Positions 1 through 8,982 of a stretch of DNA of 64,000 bases are shown here, one piece after another. The first letter of the stretch is position 1. Every line of letters begins with the position of its first letter. A program made the translations under genes and the position numbers. A model generated the notes under the pieces. It worked only from the letters and a program-made list of their open reading frames with translations. It did no database searches and had not been told where the DNA came from. This DNA comes from Chloracidobacterium sp. (lineage in GTDB: Bacteria; Acidobacteriota; Blastocatellia; Chloracidobacteriales; Chloracidobacteriaceae): contig JANWUV010000016.1 of NCBI GenBank assembly GCA_025057975.1, positions 1 to 64,000 of the forward strand, given 5' to 3'.

Positions 1-105
1 CCGAATGGACTTTTCACGCACCGCCGCCCGATTGACGGCGTCCAGCGGCAACGCAACTTCAATCAACTTTTTGCGTGGTCTTGTGGGGGTCAGGTTGTCG
101 CTCAT
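1..105 (-). CDS. DUF1156-domain DNA methylase, N-terminal 35 codons only (runs off left edge)
   Basis: Reading leftwards from the ATG at 105, 35 codons stay open to the window edge. The peptide contains KKLIEVALPLDAVN followed by REKSIR, which I recognise as the N-terminal signature of DUF1156 proteins (COG1743, adenine-specific DNA methylases with a Zn-ribbon). In this family the next residues are normally a histidine/proline/tryptophan-rich stretch leading into the methylase fold, but these lie outside the window. Full-length members are about 900-1000 residues, so almost all of the gene is missing here. The family is often found beside DUF499 ATPases and helicases in anti-phage islands. 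A weak AAGAAAG ribosome-binding site precedes the start. The family call rests on this short motif only. Confidence 0.75.
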   Translation of the reverse strand, partial: MSDNLTPTRPRKKLIEVALPLDAVNRAAVREKSIR

Positions 106-166
106 CTGGTGACTTTCTTGGTTAGGGGAAATCCACGCGCTAGATATGGACGGCGCGTTCGGCGAG

Positions 167-391
167 TCACCGCTGGCGCAGGTCAAGGAGTTCGGGCGTC
201 CAGGCTTCCGGCGCGGTCTCGGCAATCTGTCGCGTCAGGGCATAGGCGCTCCGCCGATAGGCGTCAACTTTGACCGCATAAGCGGATGACGCGCGCTTCA
301 GCGTCAGACTGAAGGACTTTCGAGAATGATGGAGCGATACCTGCTCTGGGAGCAGCGTCAAGAAGTGTTTGGCGTGCGGGGGCCACCGCAC
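167..391 (-). CDS. small hypothetical protein or gene remnant, 74 aa
   Basis: This open frame has a GTG start inside the palindrome at 368-397 and ends 61 bases before the DUF1156 start. Its second half (about residues 35-74) has codon use like the neighbouring genes and a plausible protein composition, ending in WTPELLDLRQR. The first half is less convincing. I do not recognise a family. It could be a small gene co-transcribed with the DUF1156 gene, or the 3' remnant of a longer gene broken near the palindrome. No good ribosome-binding site is visible. Confidence 0.35.
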   Translation of the reverse strand: MRWPPHAKHFLTLLPEQVSLHHSRKSFSLTLKRASSAYAVKVDAYRRSAYALTRQIAETAPEAWTPELLDLRQR

Positions 392-397
392 GCCAAA
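368..397. repeat. 12-bp perfect palindrome downstream of the SPFH gene
   Basis: TTTGGCGTGCGG (368-379) and CCGCACGCCAAA (386-397) are exact inverted repeats around a six-base loop. It lies 40-70 bases after the SPFH stop and could end that leftward transcript, but no T-run follows on the minus strand. The right arm with four loop bases (382-397) recurs exactly at 37971-37986, and a shorter hairpin with the same TTTGGCGTG arm is at 37893-37915. A dispersed intergenic repeat is therefore as likely as a terminator. Confidence 0.6.
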
Positions 398-436
398 TCG
401 AGGGGCTGCGTCGCTACGTCGTCTTCAGGGAGCGCG

Positions 437-1507
<1,071 letters not shown>

Positions 1508-1563
1508 AGTCAACTCCTTCAGCGGGATGGGCGTTGGGGTTGCGTGAGAGACCTCGATTCACG

Positions 1564-2055
1564 TCAGTTAAGTTGCTTGACGGCTTTCCAGTCTGGGATG
1601 TGCTGAATTGGGCGTACGTATAGTTGATTGCCTTCAATCCGAATGACTTCACACTCGTCGCCGGTGGTTAGGGGTTCACCATTGACGGGCAACGCCGTCC
1701 ATACCGTGCCATCCAGTTCAAGTTCGGCTTCGCTGCGGGGGCCGCGGCTTTCTGTAATGACCACGCCCCGCTTACCAATCAGGCTGATGTCGTTAGACGG
1801 CAACGTGTCGGCAACAGGACGGTTGAGCCAGCGCAGAAAAATCCGCCGCGTACTCACCGTCAGGGCGGTTGAGACCACCATAAAGGTGAGGATTTGAACC
1901 GGAACGCCAAAACCTAGCGCCGCCGCCAGCGCCGCCGCGCCGGCCCCAACCGCAAACCAAAGAGCAATGAAGCTGATGGTGAAAACTTCCACCGCCGCAC
2001 ATGCAGCGGCAACAGTCAACCACACTATCCACAGATATCCGGCTATACCCTGCAT
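1564..2055 (-). CDS. NfeD-like membrane protein (short form)
   Basis: This 163-residue protein has two or three hydrophobic segments in its first 75 residues (WIVWLTVAAACAAVEVF and following). A soluble C-terminal OB-fold domain runs about 90-155, including the IGKRGVVIT motif typical of NfeD. The N-terminal ClpP-like protease domain of long NfeD proteins is absent. The short form pairs with an SPFH protein, here the next gene. The frame is open upstream to 2280, but that extension is arginine-rich and unlike NfeD, so the internal ATG at 2055 is preferred. Confidence 0.85.
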   Translation of the reverse strand: MQGIAGYLWIVWLTVAAACAAVEVFTISFIALWFAVGAGAAALAAALGFGVPVQILTFMVVSTALTVSTRRIFLRWLNRPVADTLPSNDISLIGKRGVVITESRGPRSEAELELDGTVWTALPVNGEPLTTGDECEVIRIEGNQLYVRPIQHIPDWKAVKQLN

Positions 2056-2304
2056 TGAAAATTTGGCCTCGCTTTTGCCGCAAGATACGTCGGCGCGACG
2101 GAAAAAGTTTTCCGAGATATGACTGAGGAAACCGCAACGGCGTCGTGACGCCAGTGTACCACGTTCGCGCCTTGGCAGGTCAGACCGCCTAGTCAAATCG
2201 AGGGCGCGAAGCCGGGACGTTTCCCTTGACGGGCCGGCTGATGGCGGCATAGAAACACACCTTTCAAACAAGTGTTTCAATCAAACGCTTGAAATGGTGA
2301 GCTT

Positions 2305-4170
2305 ATGAACATTCGTACGTATCGTCTGTCGGTGTGGGCGGCGCCGGTCGTCATTGGGTTGGCGGCGTCCCTCGTCTCGGCGCAGCAGGACACGCCTAAC
2401 AGGGATAGTGTGGCACGGCACGCTGTCGCCGGCGTCGTCCGGCTGGCCGACCAGTCCGGCGACTCGTCGTCCGCCGCGTCAGAGCAAGACTTGACCGAGC
2501 AAGCGCGCCGCCGAGTCGCTGTCGAGCCGCGCGTCGGCGTCCTGCCGGGGCTGAGTCGGCCGCTGGCGTTGCGCGACGCCGTCCTGATGGCGCTGCGCGC
2601 TAACCCCGACATCGAAATTCAGCGCGTCGTCGTTCAGCAGGCCGCCTTTGATGTCAACCGCGCCAAAGGCTTCTTTGACGCGACGCTGACGAACCAGTTC
2701 ACCTACGCGGCGCTGCGCAATCCGGCGTTCAACCCCTTTGCGGGTGCGGACGAAAACGGCGCAGTTGAGACCCGTCTAGCGCAAAACATCTTCGCTTTTA
2801 CCAAGCCGTTGATGACGGGCGGCCGGGCAGGCGCGGAGTTCACAACGGCCCGGCAGGATACGACAAACGTCTTCGCGGGCCTCAACCCGCTTTACACGTC
2901 GCAGCTGACCTTTACCTTTACCCAGCCGCTGTTGCGCAACTTCCGCACCGACGACGCACGAAGGCAAATTGAGCTTGCCAAAAAACGTCTTACGCTTTCC
3001 GATTCGCAGTTCCGTCAGCGCGTCATTGACATTGTGGCGCAGGTGCAGTCGGCCTACTGGGATTTGGTCTTTGCGCGGCGCGAGGTTGAAATCCGCGCCG
3101 AAGCGGTGGCGCTCGCCAATATCCAGCTTGAGCAAAATCGCCGTTTCGTCGAAGCGGGCACAGCCGCGCCGGTGGACGTCGTGGCGGTTGAAGCTCAACT
3201 TGAACAACGTCAGGAGGAGTTTTTACAATCGCTTGAAAATCTGACGCGCGTGGAAAACGCGCTCAAGGCGTTGATCCTAAACGAGCGCCAGTCGCCGCTG
3301 TGGGGGGAAGCCATTATCCCGACCGAACAGATCAACTTAGAACCGGTGGCACTGTCGTTGGACGACGCCGTGCGGGCGGCGCTTGCTAAACGTCCCGAAA
3401 TGGAGCAGTTCGACATCCAAAAAGCCGCCAACGAGATTGACATCCAGTTTTTCCGCGACCAGCTGCGTCCCCAAGTGGACTTCTTTGCTGCCTATGGCCT
3501 GCAAAGCGCCGCCGGTACACCCCTGCCGATTCGCGCCAATCCCTTCGGTGAGGGCTTCAACACCGCTGTTCTCAACCGCCTAAATACGCTGTCGGCTGGG
3601 GCGGGTCTGCCGCCCGTCGTCGTCCCGCCGCCAACGTTGCGCCTGCCGGGCTTTTTCATCGGCGGTTTCGGTCAAAACTTGGGAAACCTGTTTTCAAAAA
3701 ACTTTTATAACGTGCGCGTCGGGCTGAACTTCAGCTTTACGCCAGCGAACCGCGTCGCCCAGAGCGCGCTGGGACGGGCCAGAGCGCAGGAGCGGTTGCT
3801 TGACGCCCAGCGGCGGCGCGTCGAAGCCCAGATTGAAAGCGAGGTGCGCAACGCCCTGCAGGCTGTGCAAACGGCGCTCCGGCGTGTCCAAGCGGCGCGT
3901 GCTTCTCGCGCCGCCGCCGAAGCGCAATACGCCAGCGAGATGCGGCGGTATCAGGTGGGCGAATCCACCAACTTCCTTGTCCTTGATCGCCAAAACGCCC
4001 TGTCGGCGGCGCGCGGACGCGAGATTCGGGCGCTGACCGACTACAACAAAGCGGTGGTGGCGCTCCAGCGGGCCATGTCCACAACGCTAGACGTCAACAG
4101 CCTGACGATCAAGCCGTCGGACAGCGCTCACCCGAACGAGGGAGCCCCCGACGTGGAGCCGATGCCATGA
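2305..4170 (+). CDS. TolC-family outer-membrane efflux protein
   Basis: This 621-residue protein begins with a signal peptide ending near SLVSAQQ. It has the two OEP repeats of TolC-like channels: LRDAVLMALRANPDIEIQR begins the first (about residue 88) and LDDAVRAALAKRPEMEQ the second (about 352). The long alanine/arginine/glutamine-rich segments are the expected periplasmic coiled coils. It is longer than TolC (about 470) because of an N-terminal extension and a proline-rich insertion around 410-450. The stop overlaps the start of the MFS gene (ATGA), so the two are probably co-translated. No periplasmic adaptor gene is adjacent. Confidence 0.88.
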   Translation: MNIRTYRLSVWAAPVVIGLAASLVSAQQDTPNRDSVARHAVAGVVRLADQSGDSSSAASEQDLTEQARRRVAVEPRVGVLPGLSRPLALRDAVLMALRANPDIEIQRVVVQQAAFDVNRAKGFFDATLTNQFTYAALRNPAFNPFAGADENGAVETRLAQNIFAFTKPLMTGGRAGAEFTTARQDTTNVFAGLNPLYTSQLTFTFTQPLLRNFRTDDARRQIELAKKRLTLSDSQFRQRVIDIVAQVQSAYWDLVFARREVEIRAEAVALANIQLEQNRRFVEAGTAAPVDVVAVEAQLEQRQEEFLQSLENLTRVENALKALILNERQSPLWGEAIIPTEQINLEPVALSLDDAVRAALAKRPEMEQFDIQKAANEIDIQFFRDQLRPQVDFFAAYGLQSAAGTPLPIRANPFGEGFNTAVLNRLNTLSAGAGLPPVVVPPPTLRLPGFFIGGFGQNLGNLFSKNFYNVRVGLNFSFTPANRVAQSALGRARAQERLLDAQRRRVEAQIESEVRNALQAVQTALRRVQAARASRAAAEAQYASEMRRYQVGESTNFLVLDRQNALSAARGREIRALTDYNKAVVALQRAMSTTLDVNSLTIKPSDSAHPNEGAPDVEPMP

Positions 4171-5477
4171 CAGTCGAGACTATGCCGCGCCCAGCCTTGC
4201 TCCGGCAGTGGGCGGCTGACTGGTCGCCCCTGCGTCAATCCGCCTTCCGCATCTACTTTGGCGGCCAAGCCGTATCGCTGTTGGGGACGTGGATGCAGAT
4301 TACCGCTCAAGCGTGGGTGGTGTGGGAACTGAGCCGCTCAATGCAGGCGCAGGGCGTCGTCGCGTTGCTGGGTTCGCTACCGCTGGTGCTCTGTGCGCCG
4401 TGGGCTGGCGCGGCGGCCGACCGCTTTGATCGCCGGAAGCTGCTCATCATCACGCAGGTCGCTGCCATGCTGTTGGCTTTTGCACTGGCGCTGCTTGTCC
4501 AGACGGGCGTGGTGCGGCTCTGGCACGTTTACGTACTCTCGTTCCTGTTAGGCGTTGTGGCGGCGGTGGAAATGCCTGCGCAGCAGGCGTTCATTGGCGA
4601 CCTCGTTGGCATGGCCGAGATTCGTAAGGCGCTGGCGCTCAACGGTGTGATTGTGCAATTCGGCCGAACGTTCGGGCCGACGCTGGCCGGCTGGGCGATT
4701 GCGCGTATCGGCGTCGCAGAAGCCTTCTGGATGAATGGCGTCAGCTTTCTGGCCGTCATTGCCGGTTTGCTGGCGATTCGCGCTGCCGCCACCGAGCGCC
4801 TGCCGGACGCCGGCAGGCAGGTAGGCGGCTTCACTGAAGCCGTGCGGTACTTGAGTGGTCAGCCGCGCTTGCTGGACCTGCTGGCCTTTGTCACGCTGGC
4901 GTCGTTTTTTGTGCTGTCAAACCTGACGATTTACCCGGCCCTAGCCACGGTCGTCCTCGGCGGCGATTCGCGGACGCTGGGCTGGCTGCTCGGCGCATCG
5001 GGCGTCGGCGCGTTTATCGGCTCGCTGTTGGTGACGCATCTGAGTCGCGCCACGCCGCGCGTCGGGCTGGCGCTCGTGGGCTGCACGGTTTGGGCCGGCA
5101 CGATGATTCTTTGCAACTCGCTGAGTCGGACATTGCCCGCCGCCGTCGCCTGCATCGTGGCGACCGGACTGACCGTGCCGTTCATCTTCACCACAGCGAA
5201 CGGCTTGACGCAAATGCTCGCGCCAGCGCACATGCGCGGACGACTGCTGAGCATCTTGCTGATGGTCGGGTTTGGTCTTCAACCAATAGCTGCGATTGGG
5301 ATTGGGTGGATTGGCGACCGCTTCGGGCCGTCGCAGGCGCTGTTCGTCAACGGCTTCTGTCTGATCGCAGGCGGGGCGCTGATGATCACCCGACACGGGT
5401 TGCTGACTTGGCGACTCAGCCCCGCCGCCGAAGCGCCCGATTCCACCCGCCGAGAAGCATTCCCGACGCAATCGTAA
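4167..5477 (+). CDS. MFS exporter, EntS/MFS_3-like
   Basis: This 436-residue protein has about 12 hydrophobic segments. The loop DRFDRRKLL after the second or third helix is the conserved cytoplasmic A-motif of major facilitator transporters. The general pattern (FRIYFGGQAVSLLGTWMQ start, AFVNG/GDLVG motifs) resembles the MFS_3 group that contains enterobactin exporter EntS and related drug or siderophore exporters. Its start overlaps the stop of the TolC-like gene by four bases, which suggests the pair forms an export system across both membranes. The substrate cannot be read from sequence. Confidence 0.85.
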   Translation: MTVETMPRPALLRQWAADWSPLRQSAFRIYFGGQAVSLLGTWMQITAQAWVVWELSRSMQAQGVVALLGSLPLVLCAPWAGAAADRFDRRKLLIITQVAAMLLAFALALLVQTGVVRLWHVYVLSFLLGVVAAVEMPAQQAFIGDLVGMAEIRKALALNGVIVQFGRTFGPTLAGWAIARIGVAEAFWMNGVSFLAVIAGLLAIRAAATERLPDAGRQVGGFTEAVRYLSGQPRLLDLLAFVTLASFFVLSNLTIYPALATVVLGGDSRTLGWLLGASGVGAFIGSLLVTHLSRATPRVGLALVGCTVWAGTMILCNSLSRTLPAAVACIVATGLTVPFIFTTANGLTQMLAPAHMRGRLLSILLMVGFGLQPIAAIGIGWIGDRFGPSQALFVNGFCLIAGGALMITRHGLLTWRLSPAAEAPDSTRREAFPTQS

Positions 5478-5507
5478 GTCACTCAATGTGGAGAAAGCGA
5501 GGTTTGT

Positions 5508-5839
5508 ATGTCGCCATTAGCGCCGCAGATTGAAATCAGACAAGAGCTAATGAGCCGCCGGTCGCATGGCTCATCGGCGCTAATACGAAAGTCACCGAAG
5601 TGGTTCTCCCACACCTGTGCTACGGGTGGGATGCTGAGGAACTGGCCTACCAGTTTCCCCACCTGACGCGGGAGCAAATCCAAGCCGCCTTGGACTACTA
5701 CGCCACCCACAAAGCAGAACTGGATGCCCAAATTAGGTGGGAACTTGAATTTGCAGAAAAGCTCCGAGACAGATTGCTTGATTCTAAGCTTCAGCAAAAA
5801 CTGTCATTGCTTGCTACATTGCGTTCACCCATTTCATGA
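5508..5839 (+). pseudogene. DUF433 (VapB45-like) antitoxin-type gene split by a -1 frameshift
   Basis: An ATG at 5508 with GCGAGG five bases upstream encodes MSPLAPQIEIRQ, a typical start of DUF433 proteins. That frame then loses similarity. One base back, the second frame continues it: ANEPPVAWLIGANTKV, then WDAEELAYQFPHLTREQIQAAL (given here in parts), and a charged C-terminal tail to 5839. The break lies at about 5543-5546 and looks like one missing base after CAA. No slippery heptamer is evident. DUF433 proteins are helix-turn-helix-like antitoxins, usually next to a PIN-like DUF5615 toxin, but no toxin gene is adjacent here. The stop overlaps the tetR start (ATGA). Confidence 0.72.
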
Positions 5840-6657
5840 AGCTACGGACCCGAAGCCGAACTGAGCTTGCCCCGACTGAAACACAAGCGCCCACACCTGC
5901 GTTGGAGGCCCCGGTGCGGCGGCGGCGGCGCGCCGCTGAAGGGGATGCCGACGCCAAAACCCGCTTGCTGACCGTCGCCGAGCGGCTGTTCGCTGAACGC
6001 GGCTTCTCCTGTACGAGCATCCGCGACTTGGCGACTGAAGCCAACGTTAACATCGCCGCCGTCAACTACCATTTTCACAGCAAGGAAGAACTGTACCTGG
6101 AAACGCTGCGCTATGCGATGCGGCGCTCAAAAGACTTGACGCCGCGCTTCGTCCACATTCTGCGTACGGCGCAGCGCATCGGCACGCCCGAAGCCGCCCG
6201 GCGAGGCATTGCGCGATTCATTATGACGTTTATCACGCACCTGTACGGCCAGCCCGGCGAAACCGACTACTCGGTGGCGCTGATGTCGCACGAGATGGTG
6301 CACCCAACTGGCGCGCTCGACATCGTGGTGCGGGAGTTCATCCAGCCACGGTATGAAATTCTGACAGCGCTGATCCGCTTGGCGCGGCCGGACCTGAAGG
6401 ACGATACAGCGGTGGCGCTGCACGCCCTGAGCATCGCCGGCCAGTGTTTGCATATACACTTTTGCCGTCCCATTGCGCTCAAACTGGCGGGCGAGCGCCG
6501 TCTGACGCCGCGTTTGGTCAGACAAATCGCCCTGCACGTTGCAGAATTTTCCCTCAAGGGACTGTCGCCGACGGCGCTTCCGCTAAAGGGGCTTCTGGAC
6601 GCAGAAGCGGAAACAGAATCACGTCCCGAATCGAACGTTGGTTCGTCAGCAGCATAA
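5836..6657 (+). CDS. TetR-family transcriptional regulator
   Basis: This 273-residue protein has a basic N-terminal extension (about residues 1-38). The TetR helix-turn-helix follows (about 40-90), with [19 protein letters not shown] and the recognition segment [16 protein letters not shown]. An all-helical ligand-binding domain fills the rest and resembles the CerR/YbiH (DUF1956-like) subgroup. The gene is translationally coupled to the broken DUF433 gene. Its final 104 bases overlap the 3' end of lysS on the opposite strand. A natural hypothesis is that it controls the TolC/MFS export pair upstream, but no operator was identified. Confidence 0.88.
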   Translation: MKLRTRSRTELAPTETQAPTPALEAPVRRRRRAAEGDADAKTRLLTVAERLFAERGFSCTSIRDLATEANVNIAAVNYHFHSKEELYLETLRYAMRRSKDLTPRFVHILRTAQRIGTPEAARRGIARFIMTFITHLYGQPGETDYSVALMSHEMVHPTGALDIVVREFIQPRYEILTALIRLARPDLKDDTAVALHALSIAGQCLHIHFCRPIALKLAGERRLTPRLVRQIALHVAEFSLKGLSPTALPLKGLLDAEAETESRPESNVGSSAA

Positions 6658-8077
6658 CCAGTCGGTCAATCCCAACCCCTTCTCCGGCGGTCGGCGGCAT
6701 CCCATAGGCGAGCGCCCGAATGAAGTCTTCATCCAGCGGCATCGCTTCGTCGTCGCCGCCGGCCCGCGCCGCCAGTTGTTGCTCAAAGCGCCGTCGTTGT
6801 TCGTCAGGGTCGTTGAGTTCGGAAAAGGCGTTGGCGCACTCCATCCCGCCGATAAAGAGTTCAAAGCGGTCAACAAAGTTTGGGTCGTCGTCGGCATGCC
6901 GCGCCAGCGGACTGAGTTCGGTCGGAAAGCGTGTGATGAAGGTTGGTTGAATCAGGTTCGGTTCGGCGACGTGCTCGAAGAGTTCGCCCAGACGTTTGCC
7001 GTAGCCGATGTGCGGCGCGACCGGCAACTTGAGACGCTCAAGGGCGCGGTTGACGCCCGCCAAATCGTTCAACTCGGCGACGGTTGGGGGATTGTCGGCC
7101 GGCCAGTACGTTACGATGGCTTCCTGCATCGTCATCCGTCGCCACGGACGGGCGAAGGAAATGGTCGCTTCACCGTAAGTGATAGTCTCGGTTTCACAAG
7201 TTTGCGCGACAACTTCCGTGAAAAGCTCTTCAGTCAGCGTCATGAGGTCTTCGTACGTCGCGTAGGCCTCGTAGAATTCCAGCATGGTGAACTCCGGGTT
7301 GTGGCGCGTCGAAAGCCCTTCGTTGCGGAAGTTGCGGTTGATTTCATAGACCTTTTCAAAGCCGCCGACGATAAGCCGCTTGAGGTACAGCTCTGGCGCA
7401 ATGCGCGCGTAAAGCGGCATGTCGAGCGCGTTGTGGTGCGTCACAAACGGCCGCGCCGTTGCGCCCGACGCGATAGGGTGCAACATGGGCGTTTCGACTT
7501 CGAGGTAGCCGCGCGCGTCGAAGAATCGCCGCACGGCCTGGATGATTTTCGCCCGCTTGACGAACACCGCCCGTACGTCGCGGTTGGCAATCAGATCGGC
7601 GTAGCGCCGCCGGTAGCGCAACTCGATGTCGTGCAACCCGTAGTGCTTGTCTGGCGGCGGAATAATGGCTTTGGTCAGGAAGGTCAGTTGCTCGGTATGC
7701 ACCGACAGTTCGCCGGTTCTCGTGCGAAAGAGCCTACCGGCGACGCCGATGAAGTCGCCCAAATCCAACCGTTTGAAAAGCAGCCATTCGTTCTCTGGCA
7801 GGTCGTTTTTCCGTAGGTAGGCCTGAAGCGTCGCTGCGCCGTCGGTGAAGCGAATAAAAGCGGCCTTGCCCATGACATTGACCGCCTGAATGCGGCCGGC
7901 GACCCGAACAGTAACGGCGGCGGCGTCCAACGCATCGGCGGTATGCGCGCCGTAAATCGCCACAATGTCGGCGATGCTGTGCGTCCGGCGGTAGCCGGCC
8001 GGATAAGCCGGAAACCCAAGCGCCATAATGTCGGCTAAGTTCCGGCGGCGTTGCCGAGTGTATTCATTTTCTTCCAT
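6554..8077 (-). CDS. lysS: lysyl-tRNA synthetase, class II
   Basis: At 507 residues this is the normal length for LysS. An N-terminal OB-fold anticodon-binding domain (about 55-150) is followed by the class II catalytic core. Motif 2 is visible as [20 protein letters not shown] and motif 3 as GIDRLVML near the C-terminus. The enzyme charges tRNA-Lys with lysine in the cytoplasm. The C-terminal 35 codons lie antisense to the end of the tetR gene. The start ATG at 8077 opens [20 protein letters not shown], a usual LysS beginning, though no strong ribosome-binding site precedes it. Confidence 0.95.
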   Translation of the reverse strand: MEENEYTRQRRRNLADIMALGFPAYPAGYRRTHSIADIVAIYGAHTADALDAAAVTVRVAGRIQAVNVMGKAAFIRFTDGAATLQAYLRKNDLPENEWLLFKRLDLGDFIGVAGRLFRTRTGELSVHTEQLTFLTKAIIPPPDKHYGLHDIELRYRRRYADLIANRDVRAVFVKRAKIIQAVRRFFDARGYLEVETPMLHPIASGATARPFVTHHNALDMPLYARIAPELYLKRLIVGGFEKVYEINRNFRNEGLSTRHNPEFTMLEFYEAYATYEDLMTLTEELFTEVVAQTCETETITYGEATISFARPWRRMTMQEAIVTYWPADNPPTVAELNDLAGVNRALERLKLPVAPHIGYGKRLGELFEHVAEPNLIQPTFITRFPTELSPLARHADDDPNFVDRFELFIGGMECANAFSELNDPDEQRRRFEQQLAARAGGDDEAMPLDEDFIRALAYGMPPTAGEGVGIDRLVMLLTNQRSIRDVILFPLLRPEAPLAEAPSATVP

Positions 8078-8105
8078 GACGTTCTGAGGCAGGTCGGGAA
8101 TGAAG

Positions 8106-8822
8106 TCACATCCCGACGACTTTCATGCGGCGCAGGATGCGCGCCAGTTCGATACGTCCGCGATTGATGCGCGACTTGACCGTGCCTTCGGGAATCTGGA
8201 GCTTTTCAACGATTTCCTGATAAGTCATTTCCTCGATGTCGCGCATGATGACGCACTGGCGCAAGTCGGGGGAAAGTTTTTCAATCGCCTGCATGATTTG
8301 TAAAGACTGCTCCTTACGCTCGATGGTGCGCTGTGGGTGGTCAGTGCGGCTGTGCAGGCGGTGGACATGCGCCTCAATGTCTTCACTGCTTTCCACCGGC
8401 TGCCGTTGACGGCGGCGATAGTCGTCGATGATAAGGTTGCGCGCTAAGCGAAATATCCAGTTGGGCAGATCGCCCACGTCAGGATTGTACTGGTCAAGCG
8501 AGCGATAGATTTTGAGGAACACTTCCTGAGTCAGGTCTTCAGCTTGTTCGTGGCGTCCGACAAACTTGTAGGCTAGATGATAAATCCGGCGAGAGTACTG
8601 CCGGACGAGGCATTCCCAAGCGGCGGCGTCACCGGCGCGGCAGCGAGCAACAAGCGCAATATCGGCGGAACGGTCACGGGGAGAAGCGCCCGGCGGCGCG
8701 GCGTCAGCTTCAAGCGCCGCGAGAACCTCGCGCTGGTCGGCTGGCAAATCGCTGAGGTCGTCGGGACTGTCCGCGGCGGGGTCAGGCGGTGCGACCAGCG
8801 GCGTGCTCTCCGGCAAAGACAT
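8106..8822 (-). CDS. ECF-type RNA polymerase sigma factor
   Basis: This 238-residue protein has an acidic, proline-rich N-terminal segment (about residues 1-55). Sigma-70 region 2 (about 65-135) includes [22 protein letters not shown] and [17 protein letters not shown]. Region 4 (about 165-220) includes [22 protein letters not shown] and [13 protein letters not shown]. The frame is open to 8930, but the ATG at 8822 gives the more natural product. It lies 160 bases downstream of the Oar-like receptor, separated by a terminator, and 28 bases upstream of lysS. No anti-sigma gene is adjacent, so its control is unknown. Confidence 0.88.
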   Translation of the reverse strand: MSLPESTPLVAPPDPAADSPDDLSDLPADQREVLAALEADAAPPGASPRDRSADIALVARCRAGDAAAWECLVRQYSRRIYHLAYKFVGRHEQAEDLTQEVFLKIYRSLDQYNPDVGDLPNWIFRLARNLIIDDYRRRQRQPVESSEDIEAHVHRLHSRTDHPQRTIERKEQSLQIMQAIEKLSPDLRQCVIMRDIEEMTYQEIVEKLQIPEGTVKSRINRGRIELARILRRMKVVGM

Positions 8823-8931
8823 CGGACAAACCCATGCAAAGCCGAATCGAGGGGTGTTGACAGGCGGGAACTTACGCTTTTTGGCGACGCAAGTCAAAAG
8901 TCGGCCGGACTCTGGCGGAGCAAGCAACAAA

Positions 8932-8956
8932 GGCGATGGGCGGATCGCCCATCGCC
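8932..8956 (-). terminator. Rho-independent terminator after the Oar-like receptor gene
   Basis: GGCGATGGGC and GCCCATCGCC form a perfect ten-base stem with a five-base loop. On the minus strand the stem is followed by TTTGTTGCTT. It sits 27 bases past the receptor stop codon and separates that transcript from the sigma factor gene. Confidence 0.75.
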
Positions 8957-8982
8957 GTTATAGCCCCAGCGTTTACCGTGGT

